Source of the DNA: Sulfobacillus sp.
GTDB lineage: Bacteria; Bacillota; Sulfobacillia; Sulfobacillales; Sulfobacillaceae
Assembly (NCBI GenBank): GCA_027343695.1
Contig: DAHWKJ010000081.1
Span: 1-64,000 of the forward strand
DNA: 64,000 nt
Direction: 5' to 3'
Part shown: positions 19,397-28,680 of the stretch, one piece after another
Numbering within the stretch: position 1 is the first letter of the stretch
Layout: each line of letters starts with the position of its first letter
Translations under genes and position numbers: made by a program
Notes under the pieces: generated by a model
What the model saw: only the letters and a program-made list of their open reading frames with translations
What the model was told of the DNA's origin: nothing
Databases searched by the model: none

Positions 19397-21979
19397 ATGG
19401 CATCACTGGGAGAGCAAAAACTGTGGGGAGCCTTACCGCGCACGACGACGGGCGAGATTGCTCGCATGACCCCTGAGACCCGTAAGCAGCTGACTCAGCG
19501 ACTCTCGCATTTTATTTCCTCGGACCGGCTGTTGTCGGATCCCGATCGCTTACTGGCTTACAGCTATGATGCCACGGGGGAGCGCCATCGGCCCGACTTA
19601 GTGGTCTTACCAGACTCTGTGGCGGAAGCCGTCAAGGTGATGGAGATAGCCCATGCGGAGCACGCGATTGTGATCGGCAGAGGATCAGGGTCTAATCTCA
19701 GTGGAGGAACGATGCCGGTGGTGGGGGGCATCATCATTGCCTTTAGTCGCTTAAAGGCCATATTGGAGATCGACCGAGATAACCGCCGTGTGGTGATGGA
19801 ACCTGGCGTCGTGAATGCGGATTTACAAACCCGGCTGCGGAGCTTCGGATTTTTTTATGCGCCGGACCCGTCGAGTCATCGGATTGCGACCATTGGGGGA
19901 AATGTTGCGGAAAATTCTGGTGGTCCTCACTGTGTTAAATACGGGGTGACGACCAACCATGTGCTGGCGTTAGATCTGATGATGGCAGATGGCACCTTGC
20001 GAAGCACGCCACAAGTCGGGGCATCACGTAACGGGCTAGATTGGACTGGATTACTGGTCGGGTCGGAAGGAACTCTAGCGATGGTGGTCGGAATCACCGC
20101 GACGATCACACCCATGCCAATTGCAATTCGAACCATGTTAGCGGTGTTTTCTTCGCTGGACGATGCGGTTCGTTGTGTGGCGGCTATCGTGGCCGCCAAA
20201 ATTGTTCCAGCGACCTTGGAACTCTTGGACCGTGCGTCCCTTGAAATCATTGAACCCTTTGTACATGCCGGATACCCTGTGGGAGCCGAAGCCGTCTTGT
20301 TGATGGAAGTCGACGGGGATGAAGTAACCCTTGAGCATGATGTGCGGACCATTCAGCAGGTGGCCGAAGAATCCGGAGCCGTGGAATTCCGGCTGGCAAC
20401 CAGCGCGCAAGAAGCGGAGGCGCTCTGGAAGGGCCGTCGTGCCCATTACGGTGCGGCTGCCAGATTGGCACCGCATCTTTGGGTTCAGGACGTCACGGTG
20501 CCGCGTCCATTACTGCCGAACATGATGCGAGACGTCATTGCGATTGGGGAACGCCATGGCTTTCAGATTCTAACCGTCGCTCATGTGGGGGACGGTAATC
20601 TACATCCTGTAATCAGTTACGATCCGTCCGACCCGGATGCGGTGGAGCGGATGCGTAAGGCCGACCATGAAATTTTAAAGGCTTGCGTTCGCTACGGGGG
20701 CTCGATTACCGGCGAGCATGGTATCGGGATTGATAAAGTCGACAATTTGTCGCTGATGTATACCGACGACGAACTAGGATTGATGCAAGGTATCAAAGCG
20801 ATTTGGGATCCCTCCAAGCGGTTGAATCCGCTGAAGGCAATCCTCGCACCCCACACACTGATGTCAGAACCGGCACCTTCGTCCTATGATCTAAAGCCCT
20901 TCATGCGCCCGGAGTCGCTCGCCGAGGGGCAGGATCTGGTACGTGCCGCGTATTATCAAAGTCAGCCCCTCACCATTCGTGGCAGCGGGTGTCGCGGTTC
21001 GATGTGGGCACCACACCCTCGGGGATGGATTCTCGACCTGGGTGCATGGAATCGTCTAATCGATTTTGATAAAGAGAATCTGACCATTGAAGTAGAAGCT
21101 GGCTTTAAAGCCAATGACCTGGCTCTTTTGTTGCGAGATGAGGGTCTTTATCTCCCCGGGGTTCACCAGGGCCAGCCGGACACCATCGGCGGATTGATAG
21201 CCGCTAACGTAAGGGCGATTCAAAGCCCCCAAACGTGGCGGGACTGGGTGCTAGGCGTGGAATGGATTGATGGTCGTGGTCGACGGTTGCGGTTTGGACG
21301 TAAGACCATGAAAAACGTCGCGGGTTATGATGTGCCGAAGTTGGCCCCCGGTAGCGAGGGGCGGCTCGGGATTGTGGCCCGTATCATTTTGAGGTTGCGA
21401 CCGTTGCCGGTGCGACCTTGGGCTGCCGTGGGAGCCCATTCCGATCCCAGAGTACTGTTGGAGTTTAGCCAAGCGTTACTGCAAAAGCCTTGGAGACCTG
21501 AAACACTGGTTGTGGTTCGCGCAGCGAGCCAAGACTGGTCGCTGTGGATGGCGGGCGTTTCTGCTACGAGTGAAGCCTGGGTCAAAAATCTCGCAGACGC
21601 ATATCAGATGACGGTCACATTTTTACCGGACCCAGAAGCGGCACCAGCACGATGGGAGTCGCTGCGTGATGAGTGGTGGGCGCAAGCGGTCACCCAACGT
21701 CGTTACGTTGACGGCTCGGTTCTCCCCTCCCAATTGCGGGCGATCAGCGACGCGTGTGCGTCTGGTCATGGGCCTGTGGTACTCTTCCCCTATACAGGCT
21801 GTTACGAAATATATGGTGTAGTGGGTGCCGACGTTCCGCGCGTTACCAATCGCGTTGAGGGAACAGCGCTGTGGCGGACCAAGGCTCATGAGTGGGAAGA
21901 TATTGAATCTCGTACCGTCCGCCTCTTCGATCCTCGGGGACTTTTTAGCCTAGAGAAGGATGTGACGTATGGCTTTTGA
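19397..21979 (+). CDS. GlcD-GlcE fusion glycolate oxidase-type FAD oxidoreductase
   Basis: N-half: GRGSGSNLSGGTMPVVGGIIIAFSRL, GGNVAENSGGPHCVKYGVT, GEHGIGIDKV (GlcD). C-half: RGSGCRGSMWAPHP, ILDLGAWNRLIDFDKENLTIEVEAG, KNVAGYDVPKLAPGSEGRLGIV (GlcE). ATG 19397 after AGGAGG. Confidence 0.85.
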   Translation: MASLGEQKLWGALPRTTTGEIARMTPETRKQLTQRLSHFISSDRLLSDPDRLLAYSYDATGERHRPDLVVLPDSVAEAVKVMEIAHAEHAIVIGRGSGSNLSGGTMPVVGGIIIAFSRLKAILEIDRDNRRVVMEPGVVNADLQTRLRSFGFFYAPDPSSHRIATIGGNVAENSGGPHCVKYGVTTNHVLALDLMMADGTLRSTPQVGASRNGLDWTGLLVGSEGTLAMVVGITATITPMPIAIRTMLAVFSSLDDAVRCVAAIVAAKIVPATLELLDRASLEIIEPFVHAGYPVGAEAVLLMEVDGDEVTLEHDVRTIQQVAEESGAVEFRLATSAQEAEALWKGRRAHYGAAARLAPHLWVQDVTVPRPLLPNMMRDVIAIGERHGFQILTVAHVGDGNLHPVISYDPSDPDAVERMRKADHEILKACVRYGGSITGEHGIGIDKVDNLSLMYTDDELGLMQGIKAIWDPSKRLNPLKAILAPHTLMSEPAPSSYDLKPFMRPESLAEGQDLVRAAYYQSQPLTIRGSGCRGSMWAPHPRGWILDLGAWNRLIDFDKENLTIEVEAGFKANDLALLLRDEGLYLPGVHQGQPDTIGGLIAANVRAIQSPQTWRDWVLGVEWIDGRGRRLRFGRKTMKNVAGYDVPKLAPGSEGRLGIVARIILRLRPLPVRPWAAVGAHSDPRVLLEFSQALLQKPWRPETLVVVRAASQDWSLWMAGVSATSEAWVKNLADAYQMTVTFLPDPEAAPARWESLRDEWWAQAVTQRRYVDGSVLPSQLRAISDACASGHGPVVLFPYTGCYEIYGVVGADVPRVTNRVEGTALWRTKAHEWEDIESRTVRLFDPRGLFSLEKDVTYGF

Positions 21980-23198
21980 TGAAATCTTGCTCGAAACCGA
22001 TCAGTGTAATAAGTGTGGGTTCTGTTTACCGGCATGTCCAACTTATCAGATTACCGGGAACGAGTTGGCGTCGCCTCGGGGCCGGATCGCCATGGTGGAA
22101 GCGCTAGCGCGTGGGGAAATTGGGGTCGGCCCAGGTCTCAGCGAATCTTTAGACTATTGTCTTGGGTGTCGAGCCTGTGAAACAGCATGTCCGTCCGGGG
22201 TGCATTATGGGGTGATTTTAGAAGCGGGAAGAACGAGACTTCGAGAGGAGCGAGGAGGCTCTGGGCGAGAACCGTGGTTGGTGCGTCAAGCGCTACGGCA
22301 GGTTGGGAATCCCCGTCGATTGGCGCGCATGATAGGCTTGGCTCGCCGGCTTAAAGACTTCCCCATGCCAAGAAAACTCAAACGATTTACGCCGATGCTA
22401 GGCCCGACTCAAAGCGTACCAGCTCCCATCCAGTCAATAGCTTCCCCAACGAGCCCTTCGGTACAATTTTTCAACGGTTGTGTGATGAGTGCGGTATTTC
22501 CAGAGGCGAATCAGGCCGCGCGTAATCTCCTGGTGATGTCTGGGGTTGTCGTGCAAGAGCCATCAAACCAATCCTGTTGTGGGGCCTTACACTGGCATGC
22601 AGGGGATAAGGAGACAGCGATGGGGTTTGCAAAACGCAATATTGTAAGTTTTGAGGACAACCCGGGATGGGTCGTGAACACGGCTGGCGGGTGCGGCGCT
22701 ATGCTTTTAGAGTATCGAACACTCTTGGCCGATGACCGAGACTGGCAGGAACGGGCAGAGCGTTTTAGCGCACGCGTGCGCGACTGGTCCACGGTGCTGA
22801 TGCAACTGGGACAACCCCTGCGGATGAGAGGACAACGTGAGCGCGTTACGTTACAAAACTCATGTCATCTAGTGAATGTCGAAAAGGCCGGGGACGACGC
22901 AGTGGCGCTTCTTGAGCAGATTCAGGATCACGAATTTAGTCCGATAGCGGGACAGAACACGTGTTGTGGGTCGGCGGGAGTATACAACTTGACACATCCC
23001 GATTGGGCTCTGAAGATCCTCGACCAAAAGATGGCAGACGTGCGCACGGTGTCTCCGCAACGGATTCTGGTAAATAATCCGGGATGCCAGTTGCAAATGC
23101 AGTGGGGAGCTCAACGGATCGCAGACGACTTGACGGTCGAGGTAGAACATTTGGCAACCTACACCTATCGCGCGGCGATGCGGGGCCGTCAACCATAA
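21969..23198 (+). CDS. glcF: glycolate oxidase iron-sulfur subunit
   Basis: CNKCGFCLPACPTY, CLGCRACETACPSGVHYG, two CCG domains (CCGALHW, CCGSAGVYNL); overlaps glcDE. Confidence 0.9.
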   Translation: MAFDEILLETDQCNKCGFCLPACPTYQITGNELASPRGRIAMVEALARGEIGVGPGLSESLDYCLGCRACETACPSGVHYGVILEAGRTRLREERGGSGREPWLVRQALRQVGNPRRLARMIGLARRLKDFPMPRKLKRFTPMLGPTQSVPAPIQSIASPTSPSVQFFNGCVMSAVFPEANQAARNLLVMSGVVVQEPSNQSCCGALHWHAGDKETAMGFAKRNIVSFEDNPGWVVNTAGGCGAMLLEYRTLLADDRDWQERAERFSARVRDWSTVLMQLGQPLRMRGQRERVTLQNSCHLVNVEKAGDDAVALLEQIQDHEFSPIAGQNTCCGSAGVYNLTHPDWALKILDQKMADVRTVSPQRILVNNPGCQLQMQWGAQRIADDLTVEVEHLATYTYRAAMRGRQP

Positions 23199-23258
23199 TA
23201 ATTTAGGCCATAGGTGGCACACTCTTCAAAGATATTAGGTCAATTGAGGGGTGTAGGC

Positions 23259-24005
23259 ATGTCTACGACGACGGGATCCACCGGTCGTACCAAATGGAAG
23301 ACCACTAAAAACGCCGAGCGGGCATCGAAATCGCGCGGGGCGATCATACGTGAAGGAATTTTTGGGATTAATGATGGTCTCGTAGCAACGGTCGGATTAG
23401 TCTCGGGGGAAGCGTTGTCCGGTCAGACCCACGGCGCGATCCTTATCGCGGCACTGTCGGCCGTGGGCGCCGCTATCGTATCCATGTCGGTGGGATCTTA
23501 CCTCGCCACGACTTCGCAGAATGATTTCATGCGCCATCAAATCCGACAACAGGCCCTAGACCTAGAGCAACATCCGGGACGTGAGCGAGGAGAAGCTGGC
23601 GGGCTCTTAGAGGACATTGGAGTTCCTGCCCAGTCGGTGACCGTGGTGCTCGACAATATTGTACGTTCTCGTCCGCGGTGGTTGAAGTTCATGGTGCGCG
23701 AGGATCTTGGCATCCATGAACAGCATTTGGAGCCTCCCTTGAAAAATGCGTTGACCATGGGCGTAGCGGTCACCATCGGATCGATTCCCGCGGTGGTTCC
23801 CTATCTGTTGCCACTCGGTCCGATCGTCTCTCGGAATTTGAGTTGGGCGGCATCGGGCGTGGCGGCTCTGACTCTCGGGGGCCTCAAAGGACACTTTACG
23901 CAGAGTTCTATCCTAAAAAATGCCTTAGCATTCGGGTTTTTAGCGTCGGCGTCCGCCGCAGTGGGGGCAGGCATAGGTCTCTGGCTCGCACAACTGGGTG
24001 CCTAA
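23259..24005 (+). CDS. VIT1/CCC1-family transporter
   Basis: IIREGIFGINDGLVATVGLVSG and GAAIVSMSVGSYLATTSQNDF match the VIT1/CCC1 family. Confidence 0.82.
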   Translation: MSTTTGSTGRTKWKTTKNAERASKSRGAIIREGIFGINDGLVATVGLVSGEALSGQTHGAILIAALSAVGAAIVSMSVGSYLATTSQNDFMRHQIRQQALDLEQHPGRERGEAGGLLEDIGVPAQSVTVVLDNIVRSRPRWLKFMVREDLGIHEQHLEPPLKNALTMGVAVTIGSIPAVVPYLLPLGPIVSRNLSWAASGVAALTLGGLKGHFTQSSILKNALAFGFLASASAAVGAGIGLWLAQLGA

Positions 24006-24152
24006 GCACGGAATGCTGGGGGTCCCGTCCAAGAGTGACCTCCCGTAACCGACGACCCGTGAGTGCTTAGCGCATGGGGTATTTTAAGGACTCTAATGAA
24101 TGGGCCAAGGGGTTAAGACATCGCATCGGAGGGTTCACATTGGTTCGGATTG

Positions 24153-25211
24153 CTAGGGACCTGCCTTTTGCATGACGCGTCGAGCACGAGCGAATACCTG
24201 ATTGGGGCCGAATCGGGCAACCACATCGTCTCGTATGGTTTCGGCGTCCCAGGCCAACGGACCATGGGCAAGTGCCTGGGTGAGGGTGGTGGCCAGCGCT
24301 TCTACATCGCCAGGAGGACTCAACCAGCCGTTTTTTCCTGGAATGACAATATCTCTGGGCCCGGTAGGGCAATCGGTCGCAATGACTGGGATGCCTCGTA
24401 CCAAAGATTCCAAGAGCGCCATGGGAAAGCCCTCGAAATCTGAACTTAGGCAGAGGTAGCGCGGATTCAGCCCATCCCATGGCTCTTCTTTCCAAAGTCC
24501 CCAAGTGATTTTATGTCCGATCTCAAGGCGCCGTGCGAGGTCTTGCAGCATGGCCCGGTCCGGCCCGTCACCCACAATGGTCAGGTGCCAAGTGGGATGC
24601 GTTTGAAGCGCTAGGGCTTGAAAGAGTAAGTCAAGGCGCTTCTGGCGATTGTTGAGACGACCTATAAAGACCAGGGGGTTGCCTTTGTCATCAGGACGAG
24701 AAAGAGGTGGGATGGTTGGCAATGGATTATAAATCACCGTCGGCGTCGCTTGAGGATGAAGGGCCTGGATTTGATCTCGGATTCCGGTAGAGATGGCCAG
24801 ATGTCCATCTGCTTCCCGTAAATATTCCACGTTGGCGAGCGCGTCTAACGAAAAGTGGACCCACGACAAGACTTTTGGAACCTGTCCTCGGCGTGCTTTT
24901 AGTGCGGCCGCCACGAAAACCGGGTCCGTGGCTAAAATGATGTCTACCGGGTTTTTTTTCATCAGATGTCGGATAGCCCAGGTATAAAGCGGAAGTTTGG
25001 TTTTGAGTTGGAATCGCTTTCCAGTCCCTTGATCGATGGGCATGATGTGGTGGGGGAGATCCGCTAGCCAATGCCTATCGATGGGTGAGCCCATTGCCCA
25101 TACCTCTAAAAGATCTCCCGAGTGGTGAAAGGCCGCCTCGGCTAGGCTCCGAATTACGGTTTCCATGCCTCCTTTTCCTGATAAACGTCGGACAATGACC
25201 GCGATTTTCAT
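24153..25211 (-). CDS. glycosyltransferase family 4 protein
   Basis: RRLSGKGGMETVIRSLAEA; LVFIGRLNNRQKRLDLLFQAL; LSSDFEGFPMALLESLVRGIPVIATDCPTGPRDIV. Confidence 0.88.
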   Translation of the reverse strand: MKIAVIVRRLSGKGGMETVIRSLAEAAFHHSGDLLEVWAMGSPIDRHWLADLPHHIMPIDQGTGKRFQLKTKLPLYTWAIRHLMKKNPVDIILATDPVFVAAALKARRGQVPKVLSWVHFSLDALANVEYLREADGHLAISTGIRDQIQALHPQATPTVIYNPLPTIPPLSRPDDKGNPLVFIGRLNNRQKRLDLLFQALALQTHPTWHLTIVGDGPDRAMLQDLARRLEIGHKITWGLWKEEPWDGLNPRYLCLSSDFEGFPMALLESLVRGIPVIATDCPTGPRDIVIPGKNGWLSPPGDVEALATTLTQALAHGPLAWDAETIRDDVVARFGPNQVFARARRVMQKAGP

Positions 25212-25371
25212 AGGATGGCCCTCCCTGCTAGTCTTAACGCAATATCTGAGCGTAATTTTGCTGACCGACTTCGAGGTGAGAGCCGGCTTTTAGTAACCAT
25301 AAGCAGCGTCAACCTTAGGATAGATGGAGCAAGGGCACAATGTGGTGAAGTACGCCCTCATCGTAGGGGAT

Positions 25372-25983
25372 TTAGAGGGCGCTTATGGCATTCAAAATAT
25401 ACATGACCGCCAACATGCTTAGGATGCCCGCCCCCGTCGAAAGAATCACCTGACTCCACGTTGCGCGGTACACGTGCTGGGTAGCCCTTAGCACGCCGAC
25501 GATCAGGATACTGAGAGAGATGGCCATTCCCAGAAAGCCTAGAAGCGATGTTAACACAACGTAGGGCACGATCAGGCCGGATAGGACGATCATTTCGGTG
25601 CGAAGGTCGGTTACCGCGTAACGCTGTCGGGTGTTAGCGGACCGGCCCATGACCCAGTCAATCACCCAGGTCATGCCATAATAAAACAAAAAAGCCAGAA
25701 ATAGCGTATTGATGACAGCGGTCAGAATTAAAAGGAAGTGGAATCCGCTAAAGATCGTGAGAGCAATGGCACGGAGAATTCCGGCTCCCAAGGCGTTGCT
25801 CCATAACATACGCTCGGTCCACACCTGTCGGCCGGATAACTGCAGAGGATGAGCTAACATGCGCCTCCAATAGAGAACCAAATCGTCCCATTCATGGGGG
25901 CGCCCCGAGTTCTTGGGATGTCGCGAGCGCGACTGTCGTCGGCGACGTTGTTTATCGCGAAAGGAAATCAATTTTTTGGACAT
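25372..25983 (-). CDS. hypothetical membrane protein, YIP1-like
   Basis: Basic N-terminus followed by several predicted hydrophobic helices. Confidence 0.55.
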   Translation of the reverse strand: MSKKLISFRDKQRRRRQSRSRHPKNSGRPHEWDDLVLYWRRMLAHPLQLSGRQVWTERMLWSNALGAGILRAIALTIFSGFHFLLILTAVINTLFLAFLFYYGMTWVIDWVMGRSANTRQRYAVTDLRTEMIVLSGLIVPYVVLTSLLGFLGMAISLSILIVGVLRATQHVYRATWSQVILSTGAGILSMLAVMYILNAISAL

Positions 25984-26137
25984 GGTGTGCCTCCCCGAAT
26001 TGCATTCATCATACCAAATTATACCGGGCTAGGGGAGTCTGCTTCGAGCGAGGTCTGGCCAGTTGGGCAGCCGTCAGTTACAATCAGGTCGATGATGTCT
26101 CAGCCTAGTGCCACATTGAAAAGAGGGGATTTCTCAA

Positions 26138-27078
26138 TGTCTTTAGCGTTTTTTAAAGGACGTTTCCTTCCGTTAGAAGAGGCCACAGTGTCCATTGCGA
26201 CGCACGCTCTTAATTACGGAACGGGGTGTTTTGAAGGGATTCGCGGATACTATAACGCTGAGCGACATACGCTCTATGTGCTGAAGTTGCGAGAGCACTA
26301 TGAGCGCTTCATGCGATCCTGCCGAATTATGCGCATTGATCCCGGGTATACCGTCGACGAACTCTGTGCGGCGACGATCCGGATCCTGAAGGAAAATAGA
26401 ACCCCTGGCGATGTGTACATTCGACCTTTGGCGTTTAAGGCCGACCCTGTCATTAAAGTGACCCTCGATGGGGTCGGTGACGCGGTGGGAATCTTTACCG
26501 TGCCTTTGGGTGACTACTTACCCATCAATGGGATTCATGTGATGATCAGCGCATGGCGTCGCGTGGAGGATAATGCGATACCATCGCGCGCTAAGATTAC
26601 AGGTTCTTATGTCAACACGGCTTTAGCGGTAGCGGATGCCCACTACGCGGGATTTGACGACGCGATTTTTCTCAGCGAAGACGGGCATGTGGCGGAGGGC
26701 AGTGCAGCCAACTTGTTTTTGGTGCGGGATGGGGTCTTGGTCACGACTCCGGGTACCGAAAACATACTGGAAGGCATCACCCGCAATGGAATTTTGCAGT
26801 TCGCAGCAGATCTTGAAATTCCCAGCCAAGTGCGGGCCATCGATCGGACGGAACTTTATGTCGCGGACGAGCTGTTTCTAGTGGGCACGGGTGTTCAAGT
26901 GGCTCCGATAACTCGAATTGACCATCGAACGGTTGGCACGGGAGACGTGGGACCTGTCACCAGTCGGCTGCAAAGTCTTTACTTCGATGTGGCACACGGC
27001 TTACTGCATCGGTACGACGATTGGCTTACGGCCGTCGACTATGAGAAATCTGAAAAGGGGGCCGATATCCTTGAATGA
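26138..27078 (+). CDS. ilvE: branched-chain amino acid aminotransferase
   Basis: ATHALNYGTGCFEGIRGYY; GSYVNTALAVADAHYAGFDDAIFLSEDGHVAEGSAANLFLVRDG; ATG at 26138. Confidence 0.9.
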
Positions 27079-27502
27079 TACCGATCTCAAAACATTAACC
27101 GCGCCAGGACAGACCATTGCGGTCGTGGGGCTATCCCCTAATCCGGACCGTGCTAGTCATGAGGTCGCACGCTACCTTCAAGAGCATGGATTTCGGGTGG
27201 TTCCGGTACGTCCGGGGATTGACGAGATCCTAGGGCAAAAAGCTTATGCTCGGTTGGAGGATATACCGGAACATGTCGATATCGTGGATGTGTTTCGGAA
27301 AGCGGAAGACACTCCTCCCGTGGCAGAATCGGCCGTTCGGATCGGCGCTGGAGCGCTATGGCTCCAACTTGGGATTGAGAATGAAGTGGCGGCTTCAATC
27401 GCCGCTACCGGTGGGTTGCAAGTTGTCCAGAATCGATGCATGAAACTTGAACACCAGCGCCTATGGGCATCTGGCGAGAACGGGAGCGCAGACCATGGGT
27501 AA
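27071..27502 (+). CDS. CoA-binding domain protein (YccU-like)
   Basis: QTIAVVGLSPNPDRASHEVARYLQEHGFRVVPVRPG; VDIVDVFRKAEDTPPVAESAVRIGAGALWLQLGI; TTG start overlaps ilvE. Confidence 0.8.
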   Translation: MNDTDLKTLTAPGQTIAVVGLSPNPDRASHEVARYLQEHGFRVVPVRPGIDEILGQKAYARLEDIPEHVDIVDVFRKAEDTPPVAESAVRIGAGALWLQLGIENEVAASIAATGGLQVVQNRCMKLEHQRLWASGENGSADHG

Positions 27503-28166
27503 TCCGAAAACGCCAGGTGCTGTCGACCAGTTTAAGGCACTTCTCGAAGCGGGTGGTCATAAGGCCGAAGTACTTCACCGTGGCGAAGATTGGTTTTTGC
27601 AAGCGAATCGGGAAGGACTCTCTGGTTTGCGTTGGGTCGTACAACCACGGAAAGGTGCTGTTTATTTGGGCGCCCAAATTAATAAAGGCCTGGATCGTAG
27701 CGCCCTAGGATATAGTCCGAGCATTAAGTTAGTGATGCAAAAGCACTGGACCTGGATGATGGCGATTTCGGAATTGGTAGCAAGCATTCAAGAATGGTCT
27801 GGTGCCGAAGTGAATCTCCAGCTCGCCAACGGCATGGAGCCGGGATTTGTACCAGAAACCAGTGGCTATCGTCACAACTTTACCTGGACACTGCATGAAG
27901 GACGATTGCACCTGGTGCGTCCAGTGTATGATGCGTCCGCTGCTGGTGAGATAGCGAAGGACGAGACCCTAGGGGCCGTTATAGAGCACCTGACTTCTCT
28001 TCCGGAGTACCGTTGGCTGTGGGCTCGGTTGCAGTGGGGGCAGAGTGTCGCGGCTCAATCGGCCATAGTCGATGCGACGATTCGGGATATGATTACGCGA
28101 TTTGGGGTGTGGTATTCCAACGCACCACAGTTGACGAATTCTGCAGGAGGATCAGCCTATGCCTAA
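27495..28166 (+). CDS. hypothetical protein
   Basis: Intact 223 aa ORF between CoA-binding protein and yajQ, overlapping the neighbours; family not recognised. Confidence 0.6.
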   Translation: MGNPKTPGAVDQFKALLEAGGHKAEVLHRGEDWFLQANREGLSGLRWVVQPRKGAVYLGAQINKGLDRSALGYSPSIKLVMQKHWTWMMAISELVASIQEWSGAEVNLQLANGMEPGFVPETSGYRHNFTWTLHEGRLHLVRPVYDASAAGEIAKDETLGAVIEHLTSLPEYRWLWARLQWGQSVAAQSAIVDATIRDMITRFGVWYSNAPQLTNSAGGSAYA

Positions 28167-28656
28167 AGAGAGTTCTTTTGATATCGTATCGAGTCCAGAC
28201 GTATCCGAATTGCAGAACGCGCTGGACCAAACGCGTCGCGAAGTTGCGACTCGGTATGACTTTAGGGGGCACGACGTGTCGGTTACATGGGACGCGGCGC
28301 GGTGGTTGATTACCCTCGATGCGCCGAGCGGGATGGTCATGGATGCCTTGCAGAGTGTGTTAACTGACAAAGCGGCAAAGCGCGGGGTGGCTTTACGCTT
28401 TTTAGAATTTGGCAAGCCAGAACTCCATGGTATGGAGCGGGCGACGGTACCAGTGACGGTGAAAAACGGCATCGAGACCCCCAAGGCTAAAGAAATTCAA
28501 AAGGCGATTCGGGCTCTTGATGCCAAAGTGGATGTGCAAATCCAAGGGGATGCACTTCGGGTCACGTCTAAAAACAAGGACGATCTTCAAAAAGTTATTC
28601 AATGGCTAAAAAGCCAAGATTTCGAGATTGAATTAACCTTTACTAATTATCGCTAA
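28159..28656 (+). CDS. yajQ: YajQ-family nucleotide-binding protein
   Basis: SSFDIVSSPDVSELQNALDQTRREVATRYDFRG; IRALDAKVDVQIQGDALRVTSKNKDDLQKVIQWLK. Confidence 0.93.
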   Translation: MPKESSFDIVSSPDVSELQNALDQTRREVATRYDFRGHDVSVTWDAARWLITLDAPSGMVMDALQSVLTDKAAKRGVALRFLEFGKPELHGMERATVPVTVKNGIETPKAKEIQKAIRALDAKVDVQIQGDALRVTSKNKDDLQKVIQWLKSQDFEIELTFTNYR

Positions 28657-28680
28657 ACACTCACAACGAGGAGGGCGAGG

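Noticed and set aside
25894-26137. N-terminal extension of the ilvE ORF
   Set aside because: IlvE homology begins at ATG 26138 (MSLAFFKGRFLPLEEA); the upstream portion overlaps the divergent membrane-protein gene.
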